Shown one piece after another: positions 8,035 to 15,880 of a DNA stretch of 64,000 nt (the stretch's first letter is position 1; the number at the start of each line of letters is the position of its first letter). The stretch comes from Aquipseudomonas alcaligenes NBRC 14159 (GTDB taxonomy: Bacteria > Pseudomonadota > Gammaproteobacteria > Pseudomonadales > Pseudomonadaceae), in NCBI RefSeq assembly GCF_000467105.1, contig NZ_BATI01000008.1, positions 1 to 64,000 of the forward strand, written 5' to 3'. Below the pieces are notes generated by a model. The model was not told the DNA's origin. It did not search any database and saw only the letters and a list, made by a program, of their open reading frames with translations. The position numbers were made by a program, and so were the translations under genes.

Positions 8035-9108
8035 TCAGTACTGGGTGCGGAACGCCGTCCACAGGCGGGTGCGCTGGCGCATCTCGCGCAGCGGCAGCGC
8101 CTGCTCGGCGAACAGCCGGGCACGCAACTCGGGGCCGGGGTAGATGTCCGGGTCGCCACTCACCGCCGCGTCCAACAGCGGCGTGGCCGCACGGTTGGCG
8201 TTGGCGAAGTACAGCGAGTTGGTCAGCTCGGCGATCGACTCGGGCTTGAGCAGGTAGTCGATGAAGGCCCGCGCGGCTTCGGGATGCGGCGCATCCACGG
8301 GGATGGCCAGGGTGTCGAACCAGATCAGCGTGCCCTCGCGCGGAATGCGGTAGACCACCGAGAACGGCTGCTGCGCCTCGCTGGCACGCGCGGCCGCCAT
8401 GCCGGCATCGCCGGTGTAGGTCAGCGCCAGGCAGATTTCGCCCTTGGCCAGGTCATCGATCTGCCGGCTCTGGCCAACGTAACGCAGGTTCGGCTGCAGC
8501 TGCGCCAGCAGGGCCTTGGCGGCCTCTCGGTCGGCCTCGGCGGTGCTGTACGGGTCCTTGCCCATGTAGTTGAGCACGACCGCGATCACCTCCTGCGGCG
8601 AGTCGAGCACGCTGATGCCGCAATCCTTGAGCTTGCTGGCGTACTCGGGCTTGAACAGCAGGTCGAGGCTGTCCAGGGCGACGCCCGGCAGGCGCTGCTC
8701 GACAGCCTCGCGGTTGATCCCCAGGCCCACCGTGCCCCAGGTGTAGGGCACGCCATAGGCATTGCCGGGGTCTATGCCCGCCAGTTTAGCCAGCAACTCA
8801 GGATCGAGATTGCCGCGGTTGGCCAGCTCGCCGACGGGCTGCAGGGCCTTGGCCGAGATGGCCCGGCCCAGCACGCTGGAGGAAGGGAACACCAGGTCGT
8901 AGCCGCTGCCCCCGGTGAGCAGCTTGCTCTCCAGCACCTCGGTACTGTCGAAGCTGTCGTATTTGACCCGGATGCCGGTCTCGGCCTGGAAGCGCTGCAG
9001 CGCCTGCTGCGGCACGTAGTCGGCCCAGTTGTAGAGGTTGAGCACTTTTTCCTCGGCCTGCAGCGGCAGGGCGAAGGCACACACAAGCAAGCTGGCGACC
9101 AAGCGCAT
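8035..9108 (-). CDS. Polyamine-type ABC transporter substrate-binding protein (PotF/SpuD family)
   Basis: The 357-residue protein has a short signal peptide (MRLVASLLVCAFALPLQA) and begins its mature part EEKVLNLYNWADYVP, characteristic of PotD/PotF/SpuD periplasmic proteins. LALTYTGDAGMA and LIWFDTLAIPVDAPHP are also family blocks. GAGGA stands 7 bases before the ATG at 9108; the longer frame to 9234 enters the divergent regulator's promoter. No permease or ATPase gene accompanies it, so it may deliver ligand to a transporter encoded elsewhere. Coupling with agmatinase suggests putrescine or agmatine as ligand. Confidence 0.8.
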   Translation of the reverse strand: MRLVASLLVCAFALPLQAEEKVLNLYNWADYVPQQALQRFQAETGIRVKYDSFDSTEVLESKLLTGGSGYDLVFPSSSVLGRAISAKALQPVGELANRGNLDPELLAKLAGIDPGNAYGVPYTWGTVGLGINREAVEQRLPGVALDSLDLLFKPEYASKLKDCGISVLDSPQEVIAVVLNYMGKDPYSTAEADREAAKALLAQLQPNLRYVGQSRQIDDLAKGEICLALTYTGDAGMAAARASEAQQPFSVVYRIPREGTLIWFDTLAIPVDAPHPEAARAFIDYLLKPESIAELTNSLYFANANRAATPLLDAAVSGDPDIYPGPELRARLFAEQALPLREMRQRTRLWTAFRTQY

Positions 9109-9248
9109 GATCAATTCCTCAGCAGGATCGGTTGGCCGCGCCCCTCTGTCGGGGGCTGCGGATAGCGGCATCCTGCGCCGGCCATTGCTTCGGATAAATA
9201 CGAAGTGATCTACTCTGACATCAACAAAAATCAATGTATGGAGCCGGC

Positions 9249-10142
9249 ATGCTCAGCCAGCTGCGCGACCTCGATCTGCAACTGCTGCGTCTGTTCGTCA
9301 CCGTGGTGGAGAGCGGCGGCTTCAGTGCCGCTCAGGGCGAGCTGGGCATCGGCCAGTCGACCATCAGCACGCAGATGGCCAAGCTGGAGACGCGCCTGGG
9401 CTTTCGCCTGTGCGAGCGCGGCAAGTCGGGTTTTCGCCTGACGCCCAAGGGCGAGCAGGTGCTGGTCGCCACGCGCAAGCTGTTCGCCGCCATCGAAACC
9501 TTCAAGGGCGAAGCCCAAGGCATGGCCGACAAGCTGCTCGGCGAGTTGCATATCGGCCTGTCCGAGGCCCTGGCCGACCAGGTGCTGGAAAAGCTCGGCG
9601 CGGCCATCGGCGCCTTTCGCCAGCGCAACCAGGCGGTGCAGATCGAACTGCTCAGCGCCATGCCCGCCGAGCTGGAGCGCCGCCTGCTGCAGGGCCAGCT
9701 GCAGCTGGCCATCGGCTACTTCTCCGGCAGACAGACGGCGCTGGACTACCGGCCGCTGTTCAGCGAACCGCAGCACCTGTACTGCGGCCGTGGCCATGCC
9801 CTGTTCACCAGGACGCGGATCGACCCGGCCGAGTTGCAAGGGTGCGATGGCGTGCTGCACCCCTACCGTTTCATCGCCGCCGACGAACCCTGGCAGGCCG
9901 GCGCCAGCAGCGCCCGCAGCGAGCAGGTCGAAGGCAGCCTGGCGTTCATCCTCAGCGGCGCCCACATCGGCTACCTGCCTGAGCACATCGCCGCGCCCTG
10001 GGAGGCACGCGGCCAGCTGCGGGCCCTGCTGCCCGAGGAGCTGGGCTTCGCGGTGGAATTTCGCCTGGCACGCCATCGCGCGCGGCAGCCCAGCGAAGCA
10101 CAGCGCGCGCTGGAGGAGGACCTGCTGGCGGCTTTCGCCTAG
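9249..10142 (+). CDS. LysR-type regulator beside the polyamine genes
   Basis: The 297-residue LysR protein carries its HTH in the first 60 residues (LRLFVTVVESGGFSAAQ, GQSTISTQMAKLE), then a substrate-binding domain. The ATG at 9249 is preferred because GGAG lies 5 bases ahead; an ATG at 9234 in frame is possible. It is divergent from the solute-binding gene across about 140 bases and is the likely regulator of the binding-protein/agmatinase operon. The effector is unknown. Confidence 0.75.
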   Translation: MLSQLRDLDLQLLRLFVTVVESGGFSAAQGELGIGQSTISTQMAKLETRLGFRLCERGKSGFRLTPKGEQVLVATRKLFAAIETFKGEAQGMADKLLGELHIGLSEALADQVLEKLGAAIGAFRQRNQAVQIELLSAMPAELERRLLQGQLQLAIGYFSGRQTALDYRPLFSEPQHLYCGRGHALFTRTRIDPAELQGCDGVLHPYRFIAADEPWQAGASSARSEQVEGSLAFILSGAHIGYLPEHIAAPWEARGQLRALLPEELGFAVEFRLARHRARQPSEAQRALEEDLLAAFA

Positions 10143-10297
10143 CGCCTGTGCGCGCGCAAGCGCCCGCGCAGGCGCCAGGCCAGGCGATCGAGGGCGTGCA
10201 GGGTGCGCTGGATTTCCTGATGGCTCAGCGCTGCACGGCGGCACTGAGCGAGAGGGTCTTCGGCTTCGAGCTGATAACGCGGGTCGAACAGGGCCAT
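10139..10297 (-). CDS. Small basic protein, 52 residues
   Basis: A 52-residue frame reads MALFDPRYQLEAEDPLAQCR at its start and ends in an Arg-rich helix (WRLRGRLRAHRR). GAGGA lies 7 bases before the ATG at 10297. Its stop overlaps the stop of the LysR gene by 4 bases in convergent orientation. Codon third positions are GC-rich throughout, as in neighbouring genes, and the frame contains no rare codons. No family is recognised. The amphipathic, positively charged C-terminal half could bind nucleic acid or membrane, but that is speculation. Confidence 0.5.
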   Translation of the reverse strand: MALFDPRYQLEAEDPLAQCRRAALSHQEIQRTLHALDRLAWRLRGRLRAHRR

Positions 10298-10504
10298 GGC
10301 GATTTCCTCAACAGGGTGGCTGTCGGCAGTCGGGGAATCTTCGGACTTGTTCTTGTGAGGCCAGCCTGCCGGAGGCGGATGACCGTTGTGCGGACGCCGG
10401 CCTTGCGTCGACGTCTGGTCAATTTCTGCGCAACGGGCCGATTCGTCAACCGCGCCCTATAGTTTCAGCTCCACTTTCCGTCCGCTGTGGCAAAGGAGCC
10501 TCCC

Positions 10505-11065
10505 ATGAGCAAGATCCACAAGGTCGCCGTCCTGGTCGGCAGCCTGCGCAAGGCCTCGATCAATCGCAAGCTGGCCCTGGCGCTGGCCGAACTGGCACCG
10601 CCCTCGCTGCAGTTGCAGCTGGTCGAGATCGGTGACCTGCCCCTGTACGACGAGGACATCGACGTCAGCCCGGCGCCCGAGGCCTATAGCCGTTTCCGTG
10701 AGCAGGTCAGGGGCGCCGACGCCCTGCTGTTCGTCACTCCCGAATACAACCGCTCGATTCCCGCGCCGATGAAGAACGCCATCGATGTCGGTTCGCGCCC
10801 CTACGGGCAGAGCGTGTTCAGCGGCAAGCCGGGCGCCGTGCTGAGCGCCTCGCCGGGCGCCATCGGCGGCTTCGGCGCCAATCACCATCTGCGCCAGTGC
10901 CTGGTGTTCCTCGACGTCTACGTGCTGCAGCAGCCGGAGGCCTACCTGGGTGGCGCCGGCAAGTTCTTCGACGACAGCGGTAAACTGGACGCCGGCATCG
11001 AGGGTTTCCTGCAGAAGTTCATCGATGCCTATGCCGCCTGGGTCGAGCGTCACCTCGGCCGCTGA
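10505..11065 (+). CDS. NAD(P)H-dependent FMN reductase (ChrR/YieF-like)
   Basis: The 186-residue flavodoxin-like protein has GSLRKASINRKLA near the N terminus (phosphate-binding loop for FMN), EIGDLPLYDED and TPEYNRSIPAPMKNAID, all hallmarks of the NADPH-dependent FMN reductase/quinone reductase family. It transfers two electrons from NAD(P)H to quinones, azo compounds or chromate, protecting against redox cycling. GGAG six bases before 10505 fixes that start over the upstream in-frame codon at 10487. The glutathione transferase gene follows in the same direction at 113 bases, which suggests a detoxification pair. Confidence 0.85.
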   Translation: MSKIHKVAVLVGSLRKASINRKLALALAELAPPSLQLQLVEIGDLPLYDEDIDVSPAPEAYSRFREQVRGADALLFVTPEYNRSIPAPMKNAIDVGSRPYGQSVFSGKPGAVLSASPGAIGGFGANHHLRQCLVFLDVYVLQQPEAYLGGAGKFFDDSGKLDAGIEGFLQKFIDAYAAWVERHLGR

Positions 11066-11178
11066 GCGGCGTCAGCGTACCGGCACGGGGCGCGACTGCA
11101 CGCTCTGCGCCGGACGCTGGAAGCACCAGGCCTTGTTCGGGGCGCCCGACGCGCCGCAGCCCCTCACGGAGAACCACC

Positions 11179-11796
11179 ATGAGCACCATGACCCTGTTCC
11201 ACTCCCCCGCCTCGCCGTTCGTGCGCAAGGTGATGGTGCTGCTGCATGAGACCGGACAGACCGAGCGGGTGGCCCTGCATGAGGTGCAGCTCAGCCCGGT
11301 GGCGCCCAGCGCGGCGGTACTGGAGGGCAACCCGGCCGGCAAGATCCCGGCCCTGCGCCTGGCCGACGGCAACGTGCTGCACGACAGCCGGGTGATCCTC
11401 GACTACCTCGACAGCCAGCATGTCGGCGAGCCGCTGATCCCCACCGGTAGCGCGCGCTGGCGGCGCCTGACCCTGGCCTCGCTGGCCGATGCCATCCTCG
11501 ATGCCGCCGTGTTGCTGCGCTACGAGACCTTTTTGCGCCCCGAGGACAAGCGCTGGGAGCAGTGGCAGGCCGCCCAGCAGGACAAGATCGAGCGCGCCCT
11601 GGCCTACTTCGAGCAGGACTGCCTGGCCGAACTCGCCAGCCGCTTCGATATCGCCGCCATCGGCCTGGCCTGCGCCCTCGGCTACCTCGACCTGCGCCAG
11701 CCGCAGCTGGGCTGGCGCGGGCGCTTCCCGGGCCTGGCCGGCTGGTTTGCCGATGTCAGCCAGCGGCCGTCGATGCAGGCCACGCTACCGCGCTGA
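11179..11796 (+). CDS. Glutathione S-transferase family protein
   Basis: The 205-residue cytosolic protein has a thioredoxin-fold N domain. The catalytic-region motif SPASPFVRKV lies at residues 9-18, GKIPAL carries the cis-proline and DSRVI the gamma-glutamyl-binding residues, and an all-helical C domain follows. It probably conjugates glutathione to electrophiles; the substrate is unknown. Its stop abuts the stop of the convergent hypothetical gene with no spacer. Confidence 0.85.
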   Translation: MSTMTLFHSPASPFVRKVMVLLHETGQTERVALHEVQLSPVAPSAAVLEGNPAGKIPALRLADGNVLHDSRVILDYLDSQHVGEPLIPTGSARWRRLTLASLADAILDAAVLLRYETFLRPEDKRWEQWQAAQQDKIERALAYFEQDCLAELASRFDIAAIGLACALGYLDLRQPQLGWRGRFPGLAGWFADVSQRPSMQATLPR

Positions 11797-12549
11797 TCAG
11801 CGCAGGCGCTGCAGCTCCTTCGGCACCCCGTAGCGCTCGCCGTCGTAGGTCAGGCGGTAGCGCTGCTGCCCTCTGTTTTCATCAACCGACACACACTCAT
11901 CACCGCGGACCTCAGCGCTGCTGAAGGTGCGTTTCTCACGCAGGATGATGTCGTTATAGCCATTGGGCCCGGCCTGCTCGGCCAGCGCCAGGGTCCGCTT
12001 CATATCGTTCCACTCGCCCGCGCAGTTGGTGTCCCACTCACCGGAGCCCTCCGCCATCACGAGATCGCTGAGCACCGGGCGAATAGCGTCGCCATCCAGG
12101 ACATAGAGGTTCAAGGACTGCTCGAAGAATGGATTGGCCCGCGAACTACCATTTCGTGAAACCCGCACGCCGAAGGCCAGCCGCCTCTCGCTTACCCAGT
12201 AGGGCGCGGTATCGAACGAGATGCCAGACACATAGACCGCATCCCAGTCCAGCTCACCCGGCAGCAACTTCCTCACACTCACCTGGCCGCTGGCGCTGCC
12301 GGCCACCAGCAGCTCCAGATCGGTTTCGCCATAGCCGTCATGCTCGGCCCGCGGCAGCGGCACCGCCACCAGCGTCAGCTCGGAGCGCGCCGGCCAGACC
12401 TTGCAGATCACCTGCTCCAGCGCCACGGGCGGTGCCGCTCCGTAAGCACTGGCCAGGATCTGCGGCAACTGCTCGCGACAATCCTGCGCCTGTGCCATAC
12501 CGGCCAGCAGAGCGGCCACCGTGACCAGTCCTCTTCCCATCGACTTCAT
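11797..12549 (-). CDS. Secreted hypothetical protein
   Basis: The 250-residue protein starts with a signal peptide (MKSMGRGLVTVAALLAGMAQAQ) and is predicted periplasmic. The mature part contains several Cys (DCREQL, VICKVW, DTNCAGEW, DECVSV), suggesting two disulfides, and is rich in short beta-like segments. No domain is recognised. ATG codons at 12549 and 12540 are both plausible; the first is kept. It has its own frame on the minus strand and is separated by 72 bases from the upstream membrane gene. Confidence 0.7.
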   Translation of the reverse strand: MKSMGRGLVTVAALLAGMAQAQDCREQLPQILASAYGAAPPVALEQVICKVWPARSELTLVAVPLPRAEHDGYGETDLELLVAGSASGQVSVRKLLPGELDWDAVYVSGISFDTAPYWVSERRLAFGVRVSRNGSSRANPFFEQSLNLYVLDGDAIRPVLSDLVMAEGSGEWDTNCAGEWNDMKRTLALAEQAGPNGYNDIILREKRTFSSAEVRGDECVSVDENRGQQRYRLTYDGERYGVPKELQRLR

Positions 12550-12621
12550 CCCTGAACACCCTCGCCTGTATTGAGCGGAGGATTCTAAGGTGTCGGCGTC
12601 CCCCTTGCGCAGACCCAGAGC

Positions 12622-13143
12622 TCACCCGAAGTAACCGAACACGATCAGCCCCTCGCGCGGCAGGACCAGCAGGGCACCTTCGTGCTTGGTGGTGTAATAG
12701 CCCTGGCTGGCCCGGCCGATCCGTGCGCTCAGCTCGTCATCGGCGTCGGCGCACTGCAGCCCGAGGAAAATCGGCGCCAGCCCGTCGCCATCGCCCTGCG
12801 CCGGCAGCGCCTGCCAGGGCTCGTAGCGGTAGTAGTCATCGTCCGCATAGCCGCGTGCCTGCCGCGCCTGCTGCAACGCCGCCAGGCCCTCGCGTTGCAG
12901 GCGCGCGCGCAGGGCGGGCGACATGCGCAGCACGGCGACACCACAGCCTTCGCGAAAGCCGCTCTCACCGCCGACCAGCACCAGGCCATCCACTTCGAGC
13001 GGAGCCGGCAGCGCATCGATCGCATAACTGCGCTCGGCCAGCTTGTAGCACAGGTAGAGCAGCAGGAGCAGGCAGAACCACAGCAGCACGGCGCGATAGA
13101 GCAGCTGTGCGACGACATACAGAGCACTCGTCAACGGGTTCAT
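12622..13143 (-). CDS. Membrane-anchored hypothetical protein, last gene of the creD cluster
   Basis: The 173-residue protein has one long N-terminal hydrophobic helix (LLYRAVLLWFCLLLLLYLCY) and a soluble region of about 130 residues rich in charged and aromatic residues, ending EGLIVFGYFG. No family is recognised. GGAGGGG lies before the ATG at 13143, which overlaps the preceding gene's stop as ATGA, so translation is likely coupled. Frames starting further upstream run through the preceding gene and are artefacts. Confidence 0.65.
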   Translation of the reverse strand: MNPLTSALYVVAQLLYRAVLLWFCLLLLLYLCYKLAERSYAIDALPAPLEVDGLVLVGGESGFREGCGVAVLRMSPALRARLQREGLAALQQARQARGYADDDYYRYEPWQALPAQGDGDGLAPIFLGLQCADADDELSARIGRASQGYYTTKHEGALLVLPREGLIVFGYFG

Positions 13144-13418
13144 AGTGCCCCTCCGTAGCCATACAACAGCCAGGCCAGCGCCAGCACGGCGGCCCCCAGG
13201 AGTGCTCCCAGACGCCAGCTCGCCAGGTTGGCGGCCTGCGGGCGCCACAGGTACGGCGTCTGCAGCGCCAGGCTGAGCACGGCCAGCGGGGTGAACAGGG
13301 CGTTGAACGGCCAGGACGGCAGCCAAAGCCCCAGCAGCACGCTCAGCAGGTAGGCCAGGGTGATACCGCCGCTCAGGCCCACCGTGAAATACCAGGGAGT
13401 GCCTGCCTTCAGCGCCAT
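13140..13418 (-). CDS. Small integral membrane protein, 92 residues
   Basis: After a short polar start (MALKAGTPW) the sequence is almost entirely hydrophobic, with three probable helices (around 13-34, 37-53 and 70-88). GGGAG lies 8 bases before the ATG at 13418. It overlaps the 43-residue frame upstream by 10 bases and the next gene by 4, so it is part of a translationally coupled series. No family recognised. Confidence 0.6.
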   Translation of the reverse strand: MALKAGTPWYFTVGLSGGITLAYLLSVLLGLWLPSWPFNALFTPLAVLSLALQTPYLWRPQAANLASWRLGALLGAAVLALAWLLYGYGGAL

Positions 13419-13540
13419 GGTGCAGGCTCCCGGCGCAGCTCCGTCAAGGGCTGCAAGGGCCGTGGAAACAGGCGGGCGATACGCCACGCCAGCAGGTGCC
13501 CCAGGCGCGACTCCTCGCGCAGTCCGACGCGGCCGCTCAT
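13409..13540 (-). CDS. Small arginine-rich ORF, 43 residues
   Basis: The frame starts MSGRVGLREESRLGHLL and ends REPAPWR. It begins in an ATGA overlap with the stop of the 101-residue membrane gene and ends 10 bases inside the next gene. That precise fit between two coupled genes is the main evidence that it is translated; otherwise a 119-base gap would break the chain. It has a central amphipathic stretch with many Arg residues. No homologue is known to me. Confidence 0.4.
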   Translation of the reverse strand: MSGRVGLREESRLGHLLAWRIARLFPRPLQPLTELRREPAPWR

Positions 13541-13842
13541 GTGCGGTACCACAGGCGGAAAAAGCCGGCGCCCAGCAGCAGGGCGACCTGCGCCAGGGCC
13601 ACGCACAGCTGCAGGAACGACTGGATATGGGCATTGCCGGCGGCATCCGGCACGCCGGTCAGGCCGTCCCAGAAACCGCCCGGCAGCAGCGTCAGAGCGA
13701 CGCTGGCCAGCGGCCGGCCGCTGAGGTTGAGGCCGTGGATCAGGTCGAACTGGCCGAAGAACATCAGGCCGATCAGAAGCATCCCGGCCACCACCAGGCC
13801 GAGGGCGAAGCAGGCGGAAAACTGCATCAGCAAACGCAACAT
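13537..13842 (-). CDS. Small integral membrane protein directly after creD
   Basis: The 101-residue protein has two or three hydrophobic helices (about 9-31, possibly 46-60, and 73-97). GAGGAG lies 6 bases before the ATG at 13842, and the gene starts 48 bases after creD ends on the same strand. It is therefore probably expressed from the creD promoter. The family is not recognised. Confidence 0.6.
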   Translation of the reverse strand: MLRLLMQFSACFALGLVVAGMLLIGLMFFGQFDLIHGLNLSGRPLASVALTLLPGGFWDGLTGVPDAAGNAHIQSFLQLCVALAQVALLLGAGFFRLWYRT

Positions 13843-13889
13843 GGCGATCTCCTCGCAGGGGGCGCGGCCGACGCCGCGCCCGGTCGATA

Positions 13890-15239
13890 TCAGGCGGCGA
13901 CGGCCGGTTTGCCCAGGCCATACCAGTCGAGACGGCGGGTCAGCACCATCACCGCGGCAAGCAGGCCGAACACCAGCAGCGAGCCCATCAGCAGGGCGTA
14001 GTCCTCGGCGGACAGCAGGGCATAGAGCATGGCGTAGAGCCCGGCCAGGGCCGCGGTGAAGCCGCCGCCGCGCAGCCAGCTGTGCAGCACATGGCTGACG
14101 TAGAAGCCGATCAGCAGCACGCAGGCCGAGGCCGCCAGGGCATAGGCGCGGGCGAAGGCCATGTGCTCGGCCAGCGACAGCAGCAGCAGGTAAAACATCG
14201 CCAGCGACAGGCCGACCAGGCCGTACTGCACCGGGTGCACGGCCAGGCGCTTGAGCACCTCGAAGAGGAAGAAGCCGGCAAAGGTCAGGGTGATGAACAG
14301 CAGTGCGTACTTCAGCGCGCGGTCGCTCTTCAGGTACTGGTCCACCGGGTCGACGAAGCTGACGCCGAACTGGCGCCCCAGGAAGGCGTTGCACTCACCG
14401 CCGTAGGCGCACTCGCTCAGGGCCTCCTCCATGTTGGTGGCGAAGAAGCTGGTCTGCCAGCGCGCGGTAAAGCCGTCACCACTGATCTCGCGTTCACTCG
14501 GCAGGTACTCGCCGATGAACTTGGGATGTGGCCAGTCGGCACCGAGATCGACCTGGGTCTCGCGGCCGACCGGGGCGATGCTCAGCTCGCCCGTGCCCTG
14601 CAGCAGCAGGTCGAAGGCGAACTCCAGGCGCTGCCCCTGATGCACGTCGGCCACCGCCATCGGCAACGGCGCATGCACGCCGGCACCGAGCAGCGGGTCG
14701 GCGCTGCCGGGCTGGAACGGCAGCTTGCGCTCGCCCTGCTGCAGCACCAGGTTGTTCTTGATGCCGCGGATATCGCTGATGCCGACGCTGACGAAAGGCT
14801 CGCCGAAGCGATAGTCGCCCAGGTCCTCGGTCACGCCGAAGTTGGCGGGCAGCTCGAAGTGGCCGGCGAGGTGGCTGTCGCTGTGGAACAGGCGGGCCTG
14901 GTAGATGCCGCGCGCACGCAGCTCGGTACGGATGTCGCCGCCGACGCTGAGGCGCTCCGGCAGGAAGTACAGGCGCCCGCCAACCTCGCTTTCCTCGAGA
15001 TAGCGCTCGCCGGTCTTGTCGTGGGTTTTCCACTCGCGCACGGTCTTGCGGTAGGGCACCACCAGCAGCGGGCCGACGATCTTCTGGCTGTAACTGGAAC
15101 TGCGCGCGATGTCTTCCAGCACGCCGTCGCGCAGGCTCTGGCGCTCCTCGATCATGCCGTCGATCATCAGGATCGGGACCATCAGCAGCAATATCAGCGC
15201 AGCAATGGCGCCGAGCTTGATCAACAGGTTGCGATTCAT
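13890..15239 (-). CDS. creD: CreD inner membrane protein
   Basis: The 449-residue protein shows the CreD plan. One N-terminal helix (residues 8-27) is followed by a large periplasmic domain (about 30-300; WKTHDKTGERYLEES and FGVSFVDPVDQYLKSDRA are family blocks) and then a C-terminal bundle of five or six helices. creD is the classic output of the CreBC two-component system and its overproduction affects envelope integrity and beta-lactam or colicin tolerance; the molecular function is unknown. AAGGAG lies before the ATG at 15239. CreB-tag-like repeats stand 70-100 bases upstream. Confidence 0.9.
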   Translation of the reverse strand: MNRNLLIKLGAIAALILLLMVPILMIDGMIEERQSLRDGVLEDIARSSSYSQKIVGPLLVVPYRKTVREWKTHDKTGERYLEESEVGGRLYFLPERLSVGGDIRTELRARGIYQARLFHSDSHLAGHFELPANFGVTEDLGDYRFGEPFVSVGISDIRGIKNNLVLQQGERKLPFQPGSADPLLGAGVHAPLPMAVADVHQGQRLEFAFDLLLQGTGELSIAPVGRETQVDLGADWPHPKFIGEYLPSEREISGDGFTARWQTSFFATNMEEALSECAYGGECNAFLGRQFGVSFVDPVDQYLKSDRALKYALLFITLTFAGFFLFEVLKRLAVHPVQYGLVGLSLAMFYLLLLSLAEHMAFARAYALAASACVLLIGFYVSHVLHSWLRGGGFTAALAGLYAMLYALLSAEDYALLMGSLLVFGLLAAVMVLTRRLDWYGLGKPAVAA

Positions 15240-15308
15240 TGGGACTCTCCTTGGGTTGGACCGTGGGGAGAGTCTCGACGGCGCCCGTGGCGGCGCCGTG
15301 CGAGGGAT

Positions 15309-15335
15309 GTGGAGTCTGTGTGGAGTTTGTGTGAA
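15309..15335 (-). promoter_or_regulatory. Tandem CreB (cre/blr) tags upstream of creD
   Basis: On the minus strand the site reads TTCAC-ACAAAC-TCCAC-ACAGAC-TCCAC: three half-sites with exact 6-base spacers (11-base periodicity). The CreB/BlrA consensus is TTCAC-N6-TTCAC; the first pair differs at one of ten positions. It begins immediately beyond the CBS gene stop and points towards creD, 70 bases from its start codon. This supports direct control of creD by the adjacent CreB. Confidence 0.65.
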
Positions 15336-15336
15336 C

Positions 15337-15771
15337 TCAGCCGCCGCGGATGTACTGCTCCAGCTGCTGGATCAGGCTGGCCTGGTCGTCGATGGTCTGT
15401 TTGACCAGGTCACCGATCGACAGCATGCCGATCAGCTCGCCCTCGGCCACCACCGGCAGGTGACGCAGGCGGTGGTCGGTCATCATCTGCAAGCAGTGCT
15501 GCACGCTGTCACGCGGGCCGACGGTGATCACCTCGGCGGTCATGATGTCGGCAACCCGCGCGTCGAAGGCGGCGCGTTCCAGCTCGGCCAGCTTGCGCAC
15601 ATAGTCACGCTCGCTGACGATCCCCACCAGGCGTCCCCCGGCCATCACCAGCAGGGCGCCGATCTTCTTCTCGGCCAGCAGCTTGACCGCATCCAGCACC
15701 GAGGCCTCCGGACTGATGTGATGCACGTAGGTGCTGGGCTTGGTTCTGAGCAGTTCCGCAACGGTCTTCAT
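15337..15771 (-). CDS. CBS-domain protein
   Basis: The 144-residue protein consists of two CBS repeats (SVLDAVKLLAEKKIGALLVM-type, residues 24-70, and SVQHCLQMMTDHRLRHLPVV-type, 88-135). GIVSERDYVR is the typical adenosine-binding G-h-h-S/T-x-x-D motif. Such stand-alone CBS pairs sense AMP, ATP or SAM. GGGGAGG lies 7 bases before the ATG at 15771. It sits between creC and creD on the same strand, which are normally adjacent, so it has been inserted into the cre locus or retained there in this lineage. Confidence 0.85.
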   Translation of the reverse strand: MKTVAELLRTKPSTYVHHISPEASVLDAVKLLAEKKIGALLVMAGGRLVGIVSERDYVRKLAELERAAFDARVADIMTAEVITVGPRDSVQHCLQMMTDHRLRHLPVVAEGELIGMLSIGDLVKQTIDDQASLIQQLEQYIRGG

Positions 15772-15880
15772 GCAACGCCTCCCCGGCTGTTGTCGTCTTC
15801 TCGTCAGGCGATGCTCCTGGCAGGCGCCTGCTGGGTTCTGCGACGAAGCATAGTCCACCTCGCCACCGAGCCCGCCACCA

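Noticed and set aside
6798..8249. A 483-codon plus-strand frame over the LysR and agmatinase genes
   Set aside because: Low-complexity Arg/Gly/Val product crossing two convergent genes; no start signal.
10148..10462. 104-codon plus-strand ORF after the LysR gene
   Set aside because: It lies over the 52-residue minus-strand frame, has no ribosome site and an Arg-rich shadow-type composition.
14082..15404. A 440-codon plus-strand frame opposite creD
   Set aside because: Product is Gln/Gly/His-rich without motifs; creD on the other strand is clear.
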